64,000 nucleotides of DNA from Gossypium raimondii (Eukaryota > Streptophyta > Magnoliopsida > Malvales > Malvaceae): the NCBI RefSeq assembly GCF_025698545.1, contig NC_068572.1, forward strand, positions 992,001 to 1,056,000. The letters run 5' to 3'. The translations under genes were made by a program, and so were the position numbers. The stretch's first letter is position 1. Every line of letters starts with the position of its first letter. Below, in pieces: positions 34,105 to 44,502 of the stretch. The notes under the pieces are model-generated. The model saw only the letters and a program-made list of their open reading frames with translations, was not told where the DNA came from and made no database searches.

Positions 34105-37100
34105 TCAACCCGAGGATGAACTAGTGTCTGCGACTTCATCTTCACTGAAGCTTGATGGTACATCCATGGAAGCTCTATAGCTGAAACATGTAAACACAGT
34201 CCAAAGATGTGGATGATGAATACAAGGTAATAAAAATTGATGGACCGGGGCAAGGTAAAAATGTACAACACGCTGACCTTTTAGTGGGATTCATTGACGG
34301 AGGGGATCTCGGTCGCGGGAAATCGACATTGACTTGCTTGGCAACCTTTGAGATACAAAAATATCAGTGCATGATATGCGTATTTGACCCAAAGCAAGGG
34401 CGAAGCCAAAAAGTTTTTCTTGGGGATGACATTAATTAAGTTGTATGTTTTTAAGGGAGTTAAAATGTAATTTCACAATTTTACTAGCTCTTTATAATTT
34501 AAAGGACTAAATCAAAATTTTATCATTTTGGGGGGCCAAAGTGTAATTTTACCTTCTACTAAATTAAAATCTTCTAAAACTTAAAGGGTCAAAAGTGAAA
34601 TTTTACATTTTAGGGGGACCGGGGACCCTGCTAGCCCCTGGCGCCGCCCCTGACCCAAAGTCGACTAAAAGCTTGACCTTACTCTCGATTCGTTTGTTGG
34701 ATCGGTTTTTACTCCTACAGGATACTCCTTTTTCGGCTTCCGTTGTCCACCAAGCTTCTCCACCTGAGTAAAGAAAATGAATTTTCAAGCCAAAACATTC
34801 ACGGCACAGAACTGTTGAAAGACGAAGCATATGTGAGGAGAAATACCTTTGCCATCCTTGCACCCGGGGACTCAATGCATCCACGTTTAGAATTTGAAGT
34901 TTTAGATGGGATTTTGTTCTTCGGGGCCTTATACGTACGATTATCGTTGTCATGCAAACAAGTCTTTTCTTGTTCATTATCGAGTTTCCCAACATTGGGG
35001 CCAGGATGGTTAGTGAAAGAATCCGGTCTCATCCTTTCAACAGCAAGCTTAGAGCTCGCCTTACTTCGTTTGCAATCGATGGTACCGGCATTTTCGGCCG
35101 AACTTCTGTGGATATTCGATGAAGAGTTCTGGCCCCGGAATGAGTTAAAATGGGACTTGTATAATTGATGACGAGATTTCTTGTTCCGTCTTTCGAGCCC
35201 GTACATGGTTTTGAAGGTTGCATTCTCCATATAAGGATCCTGAGAACTTGTCTTTGAATTATTTACTTCATTTACCTACAAGGGCATTAGATGAACAAAA
35301 CGCCGTATCATAAGACTCTTGACAGGATTTGAATATGACACCTTAACATCATAGTTTTTTCAAATACCGATTGAACCGGTAAAAATGAACTCTTCCTAGT
35401 TGTCAACACCGTTTAGCATGGCCATATTGTTACAGAATATAATGTAAATATAGTTTGCATATACACTACATACATCAAAACATGAAAAAAAATGCATCCA
35501 AGAGTCAACTTACAACGTTAAGATTTGGCTGCTTCATAGCTCCAGAGATACGAGGAGAACGGGGCTGTTGGGGATGATCTCCAACATCTACTGGCTCTGA
35601 TGACGCAAACACGAGATTCAAATATTCATGATTCTATAAAAATTGTGAATATAGCAAACAGATTTCGGTATTGGACTAACCACTGACCGCCTTGCTACTC
35701 GGGAATTCAAATGCACCATTAGGAAGTAAATCGAAATCAGTAGCAAGTAACGGACCATCTTCTATATAATACCTCCCGAGCTGCCTCTTAACAGCAAGAA
35801 TAGCAGGATTTTCACTCTCACCCTTAACCTTCAAATATCCTGATGGCTTATAAACCGTGTTTTTAGTCGTCCTTGGGTTTATCTGTGTAATGGTTCCGTT
35901 TTGTCCAAGTTTAGTGTCATAAGGACCCCGATTTTCGGAAAAATGCATATCTTGTAAAGACGAACTACTTTCAGAAGATGTATCTTCCATACAAGCATCG
36001 TATGGATTTTGATGATTCCTACGGTCATATACGTGATCAGTAGCTAGAAACTCTTGGCTAGAAATCAATCCACTTTCAACCTCCCTCGGATCAATATTCC
36101 TATAATCCCGTTCCTTGATACTACCAGAAGAATCTTGCCGGAGTCCACTACCACGATCCTGAATAATGCCACTAGAATGATCCAATCGCCCGTTAACATA
36201 TTCATCTCTCTTTTTGTCTTTTAACCTTCTGTGACAAAACCAACTAGATATTTGCTTTTCAGTCAACCCTACTTGAAGTGCGATTTGTGCTTTCATTTCA
36301 TCAGAAGGAAACCGAAGCTCTGAAAAAACACCCGAAACTCTATTTTAAACATAACGGATGAATACATTTAAATAAAATGAGAAATGAAGAGCTACATAAT
36401 ACCTTTGTAGAATTTCTCCAGAGCCATAACCTGAGCCGGTGTCTTTACGGTTCGTTTCTTATTCACGTCTAAAGAAACTTTATTCTCTTCGGTCTGCTCT
36501 TCACCTGAATTGAAAACGAGTGCATAGAAGTAGAAAAAAAAGTAATAGACTCAATAACATTAAGCATAATACGAGAAGAAGTACAATGTATACTAGACAA
36601 CTACATAAAATAGTATAAAAGCGAGAACGAGGGCAATTCAGATTAACGAAAAGTAAAACAAAAACCTCACGTAAACTACTCCGAATCAGACGAACAATTT
36701 CACAATATTCCTTCTGCCATTTTAAACACCCATACTCAAACAGAACGAAAAATTGATATCTTCATATTATTATAGCTCCCTGAATGTAACATACAGAAAA
36801 TAGTACAACTAAACCTACGACCAAATACACGATCTTATGACCTTTCACAAAATCGCAGTTAGCTAGCATCTTCCCCATTAAAGAACTCTTGCAGTTCTCG
36901 TCCTGGATTCCAGAAAATGTGTAAATTTTCAGACTTTTGCATAAAACCCTTAATCTGGACTACGCTCGAAACCTAAAACATGATTCAAAGACGATGTCAT
37001 TCATTGATACAATCACCTATCAATACAAAAACAATCTAAGGTAACATGCAACAATTCAAAACGAATAGACTGGTCATAGCACGAATAACTCTAGAAGGCT

Positions 37101-38152
37101 GCACTTTATCTTTCTCTCGAACTGATCTCTCACGTTCGAGAGAAATAACCAATGGAAACACGTAGCATTTTAAGCACAAGCATCGATAGTCCAAGCCTCT
37201 TGGATCCGGCTGTCCTTCAATCTCGAATATTAAAAAGAAAGAAAGATCGATATCTTCATTCTTAGTTTCTTTCGTATCATTATTATAGCTCCCTGCAATC
37301 TAACATACAGAAAATAATACGACTAAACTTCCAACCAATACACGATCTTATACACAATCTTCCCCATTAGATAACTTCTGCATTACCAAGAAACCTCATG
37401 CATTGGTCTCATCTTCCAGTGAACCAAATGAAAAAATTCATGGATCGGTTGTCGGATTAGTGAAGTATCCGAAATATCTCTAATCCATCAACCGAACGTA
37501 TTAGCGTAAATTTCAGACGTTCACATAAACACCCTTTATCCGGATTAACCTTGAAACCTAGAACACGATGCCATTCATTGATACAATCACCTATCAATAC
37601 AACAAACAATCTAAGGTTCATGATCTGATGGCATTTCCAATTTACAACATGCAACAATTAGAACTGAATACCGCGTATTTTCCTCGAATAACTTAATAAA
37701 AACAAGGGCTGCCATGGATGAATTTTACGATGGTTCAAACTTCTAAGTGATTAGAACAACATCTAATCATAAGAAATTAAGATTATAAACAACATTCCTA
37801 AAGGAAATATTCAACCATGATAATAATATTTGAAGAACAAATGAATTATTACAAGAATAAATCTCACCTCCAGAACAAAATTAAATAATTGATAAAATAA
37901 AATCCAAGCAAATAAAGACAAAAAAAACCAAAAAATATATAAAAAAATCATAGTTTTTTTAAAATGCTGGAAAAAAAATAGATCATGGCTAGAATTTTTA
38001 GACTCCATTTTCTATTGAACCAACCAATATCAAAATTTCTCAGTGCATGCAACTTTTAAACACCAAAAAACTCAAAGTTAAAAAACCCAAATCTCAAAAA
38101 AAAAAAAAAACTTTGATCTAAGCTTTGAGGAACTAAAGCATTTACCTTCCAT
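34105..38152 (-). CDS. Homeodomain protein with RLT-type WFCHRR helix
   Basis: Eight coding exons, high to low: 38152-38146 (only 7 nt), 36504-36403, 36319-35688, 35594-35514, 35275-34847, 34763-34683, 34345-34278 and 34180-34105. All use GT-AG and stay in phase, giving 491 aa. The homeodomain is at about 18-76; helix 3 reads QISSWFCHRRLKDKK, the form seen in plant RINGLET (RLT) DDT-homeobox proteins instead of the usual WFQNRR. A second RLT-like block at about 206-240 has VKRQLGRYYIEDGPLLATDF. No DDT or WSTF domain follows; the rest is Ser/Lys-rich. So it is a nuclear, RLT-related short homeodomain protein, possibly like Arabidopsis At4g03250. The 35688/35594 junction has an alternative acceptor 2 nt upstream, but only CAGAG|CCA keeps the frame. 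Confidence 0.85.
34395..34652. mobile_element. hAT-type MITE in an intron of the homeodomain gene
   Basis: 258 bp with inverted ends CAAGGGCGAAGCC and GGCGCCGCCCCTG, flanked by a perfect 8-bp direct repeat ACCCAAAG (34387-34394 and 34653-34660). It lies wholly within the intron 34346-34682, so it is removed by splicing. Confidence 0.85.
36740..37670. repeat. Direct duplication inside the first intron of the homeodomain gene
   Basis: 36760-37075 and 37245-37665 share long stretches in the same order: ATTATTATAGCTCCCTG, TAACATACAGAAAATA, ACACGATCTTAT, TGATACAATCACCTATCAAT, AACAATCTAAGGT and ACATGCAACAATT. The copies have diverged by indels. Confidence 0.8.
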
Positions 38153-38739
38153 GGGTTCTGAATTTTCCCCTATTTTTTTCTGGGTACCCCTTTGTTTTTT
38201 GTTTTTCCTTCAATATTTGGTCCTTTGATTCGATTTCAAAAAGGGAACCACCATTTCAGCGAATGCAAAATCTGGGTTTTCAATTTTGCAATTCTATCTT
38301 CGTTTTAAACATCATTTCAAGAGATGGAAAGAGAGAGGTGAATAGAAAGATTCTGATGGAAAAATGAAAAGAACAAAGAAGAAGAAAAAGAAGGGAAGTG
38401 TTTGTTTGTTTTGGGGGCGTTTTTTTTATATTTATTTTCTTGTTCATTTCCATTTTGTTTTCGATTATTTGAAGAATTTAACGGTCGTAGTTTTGTTTTG
38501 ATTTTGGATTTAATTAAAAACCCAGATTTGGCTTTTGGCTTTTCTTTTTTCCTTTTTCAATGATTTGTCCATTCTTTTTTTAGTCACCATTTTCTTCCCC
38601 AGAAAAATCAAATTTTGTTTACCAGTAGGGGTCAAAAGATTAGAAGTCTAATTTTGCTACCATTCCCCTTACTTTTCAAATATTTAAAATTTAGTATCTC
38701 GTTTAATAATTGATTTAATGAGTTTCATTGAATTGGAAA
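38153..38739. other. 5' leader and promoter of the homeodomain gene
   Basis: T-rich and CT-rich leader next to the start, then AT-rich upstream DNA. No separate gene. Confidence 0.4.
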
Positions 38740-38990
38740 CCTTTAGACGAGAAGTCAGCTTGCATTTTAATTTCTCTACTAAAAAATAGATAAATTAACT
38801 CGTGTGCACTAGATGAAAGAGTAAATTTGTTCTTTCTATTAAAATTTGGATCCATTTGTTAACGGTGGAAATGGATAAAAGTTTTAACAGAATGACCAAT
38901 TTGCTCTTTGATCTAATGTATATGGACTAATTTGCTCATTTTTTTTAGTAGAGAAGACAAAATGTAATTCAACTCTAATTTATCGATTAT
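38740..38990. mobile_element. P1 MITE fragment
   Basis: Shares GCATTTTAATTTCTCTACTAAAAAA and CCAATTTGCTCTTTGATC-type segments with the P1 copy at 16270-16629, in the same order, but is shortened. Confidence 0.55.
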
Positions 38991-39059
38991 ATGATATTTC
39001 GTTTTAAAATTTTGTTCATGTGACCAACATAAAGCCTTGGGAAAATATAAATAAATCGG

Positions 39060-39352
39060 ATAAAAGTACCATAAAGGCTCTTATATTAAGAGTTGAATTG
39101 CATTTTGACTAATCTACTTAAAAAAATGGCAAATTAATTATTATATGCTAGATCAAAGAGTAAATTAGTCATTCTGTTAAAAAAATTATCCATTTCTACT
39201 ATTAAAAACTAAGTCTTTATATGTCAACATGAGGGGTACGCACGTGTCATTGGTTATTTTGCCAGACATACCAGTTTTTAACAGTAGAAATGAATGAAAT
39301 TTTTAATAGAAATGACCAATTTACTCTTTAATCCAATGTCCAATAACTATTT
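39060..39352. mobile_element. P1 MITE, right end lost
   Basis: Left terminus ATAAAAGTACCATAAAGGC and interior CCAGTTTTTAACAGTAGAAA match P1. The mirror terminus is missing. Confidence 0.6.
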
Positions 39353-39414
39353 TTTTTTAATTTGTTAAATATAATCCAATGGTTATGTGTGTTTTAGTTT
39401 TATGGTTAATTTTA

Positions 39415-40458
39415 GGGAAAAGTACATCAGCAATCACTAAACTTTGATTAAAATAACATTTCAGCCACTAAACTTTCAAAAGTGACAAATCAATCACCCG
39501 GGCCCATTTTTCGTTACAAACGTAACCGGAAGTTGACGTGACCTGTTAGGGTGCCACATTAGACATGACCTAATGTCCATATCAAATGCTTTTATCAATT
39601 TATAAGGATTACCAACTAAATAGAGGAACCCTAGCTTGAAGAAGAATGAGAATGAGAAGAAATGGAGATACCCACTGTGATTTTGATGTGCTACCATGAA
39701 AACCCAGCCAATTTAAGGACTTCTTCTTGGTCCAATGACAACTCAAGTAGGAAGTTTTTTGGGTGCAATAAGTATGGGAGTGGGTTTCAAAATGCATGTC
39801 ATTTTTTCGCCTAGTTTGATCCACCATTGACGCTTCGCTCACGAATCGTGTTGTTGAGTCTTTTGAAAAAAGTCAGGGCAATGGAGGATGCAAGGAGGGA
39901 GAGAAAAATATGGTTGATGATGTTGTTATTTGTAATTTTGTTGTGCTACCCGTTACAATCGATGGAACACCTTCGGCTGGTTCTCTTCTATTAACCATTC
40001 TGACGATGTTGAAAATTTGCATAATGATTTCCCAATTTCGAATAATTTCAATCCATTCTCCAACAATTCCCTAAAAATTTCAATCGTTTTCCCTTTTCTC
40101 CTAAACGATTTTTTTTATTTAACCAAATTGTTTGTATCTTGATAGTTTCTTCTCATGTTTTATTTTTTTTTTTTGGCACATTAAGTTAATTTTTTTTTGA
40201 ATCACACGATGGAAATTAATTACCCATTGAATGGACATTCAGTCATGTCCAATGTGGCACCCTAATACGCTACGTCAGCTGTCCCATTAGCCTGTAATGG
40301 AAAATGGGCTCGGGTGACCAATTTGTCACTTTTCGAAAACATTAGTTACTGATTTGTCGCTTTTCGTAAACATTATTGACTGATTTGTCACTTTTGAAAG
40401 TTTAGTGACTAAAATGTTATTTTAATCAAATTTTAATGACTAATGGTGTACTTTTCCC
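39415..40458 (+). mobile_element. Mutator-like long-TIR element carrying a GRF zinc-finger fragment
   Basis: 1044 bp. Inverted ends GGGAAAAGTACATCAGCAAT / ATGGTGTACTTTTCCC continue as arms of about 150 bp or more (TTGATTAAAATAACATTT, AGGGTGCCACATT). The flanking 9-mers TTAATTTTA (39406-39414) and TTAATTTCA (40459-40467) agree at 8 of 9, as for Mutator-type insertions. The right arm has a roughly 40-bp unit repeated about three times (GTGACAAATCAGT words). The interior carries a gene-like fragment at 39689-39958. Confidence 0.75.
39689..39958 (+). pseudogene. GRF zinc-finger / transmembrane protein fragment inside the Mutator-like element
   Basis: The plus-strand frame from TGC at 39689 reads NLRTSSWSNDNSSRKFFGC, then YGSGFQNACHFFA, a stop (TAG at 39812-39814 where family members have Trp), FDPPL, then IWLMMLLFVILLCY. 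This order (zf-GRF core RTSW.NDNPGR.F.GC...C.FF.W.DPP, then a C-terminal membrane helix) is typical of small plant GRF proteins. The second CxC cysteine reads His, and a frameshift lies just upstream. It is probably a captured or mobile-borne gene fragment, not expressed as is. Confidence 0.65.
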
Positions 40459-40467
40459 TTAATTTCA

Positions 40468-41249
40468 TGAAAATTATTTGTTAATATTATTAGTTAATTA
40501 TGAATTTTCGTCAAATTAACCCTAAAACCAAATTAAACACTAATAAGTTAATATTGTTACTTTTGAGTACTAAAATGTATAACTTTCACTAAATACAAGT
40601 ACTACATTACCACAAAAAAAAAGAGGGTAAATTATGGTACCGAATGACTTATTAAACATTGTCAATCGACTTCAATTAAAAATATCAAAGAGTGAAGGGA
40701 TTAAATTATTGGATTAAAAGTAGAGATTAAATTTTAAATATGTAAAAATATAGAAATTGAAAGCAAAATTAGACCAAGATTAAACATCAAATCACAAGAA
40801 ACCTCGTACATGGGTTAAGAATGACAAGAAGTCGATATCGTATTTTTGAATTATTTGAATTCAATTATGTGAATTTATTTAAAACTCGTACATTTCTCGT
40901 CCACAAATTAATTGAATATTACTAATCAAAACAAAGTTAAATACTATTATCAGTTAAAAATTCAAAATGCAAAAAAAACCAGAATTTCAAATCATTCTTC
41001 ATATATCCAAATCTATAAAATTCCAAATTCATTCAAATTCTCTTTATTTATATATAAAATCAGAATTGGTTGGTGGATTCAGATATTTGAATCCGTGTCC
41101 ACATTTGTTATTCGGATAATCAATGCAGATTTAAATAATAGATATATGAAATAATTATCTTCATCTGTCTGAATATGCAGTAAACAATATTTTTAAAATT
41201 TAAGTTCAAATATTATCCAAATTCTTAATCTAAATTGTGACCCCAGATG
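40468..41249. other. AT-rich intergenic DNA
   Basis: 40900-41160 has direct TATCCAAAT-type words; no coding sequence is credible. Confidence 0.4.
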
Positions 41250-41257
41250 GGTAGGCA

Positions 41258-41573
41258 GTAGAGTTGCTCATAGGTCGGGCAGAAGCTCGGTTTCAAAAAA
41301 AAATTTCATGCCCAGGCCTATTTTTAGGTCAACTCAACCTGCCTAAAAAGTTCATTTTTTAATGTTCAAAAATTAATAAAGTATTCAAAATATATATTTT
41401 TAATTGATATTTTATATATTTTATAACTAATTTTAAATTTAAAAAATATTTTTTATTATTTAAATTGAAATCAGATCAAGTTAAACTTGAGGTGCAAAAT
41501 CACTATCCAATCCCAACTCAAGTCGAGTCGGGCCTATCGGGTTGGATAAACTACCCTACCCTTAGATAGGTCT
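41258..41573. mobile_element. hAT-like element, 316 bp
   Basis: Flanked by a perfect 8-bp repeat GGTAGGCA (41250-41257 and 41574-41581). The left end begins GTAGAGTTGCTCATAGGTCG and the right part ends GATAGGTCT. The interior has 'GCCCAGGCCTATTTTTAGG'-type sequence, like the GC-rich element at 51284-51697. The terminal inverted repeat is weak. Confidence 0.5.
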
Positions 41574-41581
41574 GGTAGGCA

Positions 41582-42000
41582 ACTATATAAGGCCAACCCT
41601 ACCCATTGGGCCTCACTATACATTTTTTTCTTTATTTGGATTTTTAAAAAAATATTCATTTATCATTAAAAATTAATAATTCAAATGGGAATCCCTAAAA
41701 TTCAAATGGATTTTCTGTTTTCTTGATTTAGAGATAAGATTGTGGTGCTTATATGGGCCGATAATCCATTCTCACGGCCCATTTAAACACAATATATATA
41801 TATATATATTCATGTACTCGTATGTGTACTAAACTCTCAATTTTACATAAGTAACTAATTACGCTTAGCCTTAAATTGATTAGTGTCGACTCTACTCAAA
41901 TAATTTCCACGTCTAGCTTGTTAGGAATTTTCTAACACGTTTTAGACATGGTGGACCTTAATGAATTTAAAAACAAAATTGTTATAATCATCGCCAACAC
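41582..42000. other. AT-rich intergenic DNA
   Basis: (AT)n run at about 41793-41811; no gene. Confidence 0.4.
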
Positions 42001-42720
42001 CATCCGCCCTACCTGGCCTATCAAGGGTGTGATACATGCTTCTTCTCTAGGCAGAGTCTAAACACCTATCATGGCATAACACAACAACATCAACAAGGTA
42101 CGATTTGGTACATAATCACATTTATAATTTCCAAATGGTAATATACCAAATTCTAGATAAGATATTTTACATACCAATTTCTATTCACCACTTGTCAATG
42201 TCGATATTATAATTTCCGCATTTCTAATCTTTTATACTACCTTACGAATTATTGTAAAAGAACTCAATACATAAGTACATATCACATTTGATGCTCGTCC
42301 GAGCTAATCACATACATTAGTGTTAGGTTATCCGTCCGGACTAAACCTTTATCGACACAATAAATAACCTGACCAGTACTGTGTATACACGTAAGGTTAC
42401 CCGTTCAGGCTTAACCTATAAAACAACATTAGATTACTCGTTCGAGCTAAACCTGTGTTACGTGTATCTTCGAGTCCACAACCAATGTTGGAGCTCAAAA
42501 TCATCAGAAATCAAATTGTAACCATGTGTGTCTTTAAATAAATAAAATCAACTAATTATGTCTCTTTAAATAAACTAAAAATATATAATTAGTTAACTTA
42601 AAACCAACGATAAAAACAAAAAAATGTAAAAACTGTCACTAACGTTGTTGATTTGTAATATTTTAGTCCTGTAACGTCGTAGCCCTGATTTAAAGGTGTT
42701 ACGAAAGTATGACGTGACAT
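42001..42720. repeat. LTR-retrotransposon-like remnant with internal short repeats
   Basis: At about 42290-42480 a unit near 65-70 bp recurs about three times: GGTTATCCGTCCGGACTAAACC, GGTTACCCGTTCAGGCTTAACC, GATTACTCGTTCGAGCTAAACC. Such reiterated motifs are common in gypsy-type LTRs. A CTGTAACGTCGTAGCC...GGTGTTACG segment follows at about 42670-42705. No ends were settled. Confidence 0.45.
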
Positions 42721-44091
42721 AAATTGTACCGTTAAACACTAGCATGTGATAATAGACCCAATTTATATGTTTATTGTGCTTAATTTTGATAAATTATTTA
42801 ATTTTTGATCCGATGTAAAAGTAAGATCGAATAGTCAAAAAGAGATAGAGTCCGAACTGTCGTAAACAATTTGAGCTACCATGACATAATTTTGATAACT
42901 TTATTTTGGGAATTTATTTGTAAAAAATAATATTTTAATATTCTAGTATTTTATCTTTTAATTTTTATTGATAACTTTTTAATATTTTTTTCTACATAAA
43001 CTGGCAGTCCCTATACGTTCGTTTTGGAGAATTGCTTTCAATTCATCTCCTTTCCCTAATTAAATTGTACTTAAAAATTTTTATTTTTGTATTTTTTTGC
43101 TTCTCCGATTTAAAAGATAGACTTTGTCGTTTCACAAAGTTGTATTAACACTAAATAAAAAAGCATTCATTGATTCGGTGTTGATAGACATACAGTTAAA
43201 AGTACTGAATAGATTGTGTGTCATATTCGATCTACCGAAAAACATATTGGCGTGTCTAATTAAGTACTTGGTTAGATCCGTCAAGGAAATAGCAATCAAA
43301 TCTACATGATCTGTGCGGTTGAGGTTGTTGGTTTGAGTTGGGTCATTCTAGTTCACAAATCTGAACAGCTTTATTACCCGCTCTTCAACACTTACTATCG
43401 GATAAACTTAAATCTAAAATATGTTTTTCTACTCATCGATTGATATTAATGTACCATAAACTTTCTAATTTTTTTAATAGCAATGTATGGTTGAAAATCA
43501 AACACTCTCATCCATCAAAATAAATTAGTAAATAAAGGAGAAAGTGATCCATTGGGTGGGGAGAAAAGGGTAGGGGCCTCCAAAGCTTTGCCCATCAAAA
43601 TCATCTGTAAAAGGCAGTCAAATACATCTATGTCCATCCATTGTGATTTTGATTTGGGTATTTCTTATTTCATCATATTTTAGGCTTTTGGTATTAAATA
43701 TTTCATAATTTTTTTATAAGATAAATAATTTTTTAAGATTTTTTTTATCAATTTTATATTTTTTTATGGTTTATATTTTAACAATTAAATAGTTAAATTT
43801 ACCAATATAATTATAGGGTTATCGTGCATAAATTTTTTGAACTGATCGATATTTATATCATATCTAAATAAAAATTATTTAAATTTCTTTACATAAAATA
43901 AACAATCAAAAAATTAATTTACTCTAAACTTATCCTGGATGAAACATAAAATATGACGATTAAATCATTAAAATATTAATCATGAATGCACGTAAAAACT
44001 ACTTTAATTTTACACTAATTTATTTTTATTTATAAATTTTGTTATATTCTTATATTTACATTACATTTATGATATTAGTTTTTAAAATTAT
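42721..44091. other. AT-rich intergenic DNA
   Basis: No gene seen; short ORFs have no recognisable content. Confidence 0.4.
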
Positions 44092-44502
44092 GGGTAAACT
44101 ACACTCATGGTCACTCTAAAATAGGTTTGTCCTATTTTGACCACTCCAAATTTGTTTCTCAATTTAGCCACTCTAAATAAGATAATTGTGCGAATTAGTC
44201 ACTACTGTTAAAGTTTTTGTTTTCTTTTAACGGATTATTGATGTGGCACGTTAGCACATTGAGTGATTGACATATGGCATTTAGGGATCTCCCTATAAAT
44301 AGTCCAAAACTTCTCCCCCTAAACTTTAGTCAAAAGTCAACAAAAAATGGCACATGTCAATTACTTAATGAGTTAATGTGCCACGTCAGCAATCCTTTAA
44401 AAAATAGAAATTTTAACGGTAATGACTAATTTGTACAATTATCTTATTTACAGTGAGTAAATTGAGAAAACAAAATTAGAGTGACCATGAATATAATTTA
44501 CC
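44092..44502. mobile_element. Palindromic MITE-like element
   Basis: Inverted ends GGGTAAACTACACTCATGGT / CCATGAATATAATTTACC; inside, TGATGTGGCACGTTAGCACATT mirrors AATGTGCCACGTCAGCAATC. 411 bp, non-coding. Confidence 0.65.

Noticed and set aside
34603-34995. 130-aa minus-strand ORF reading out of the homeodomain gene into the MITE
   Set aside because: It crosses a splice site into the hAT MITE. The spliced model uses another frame.
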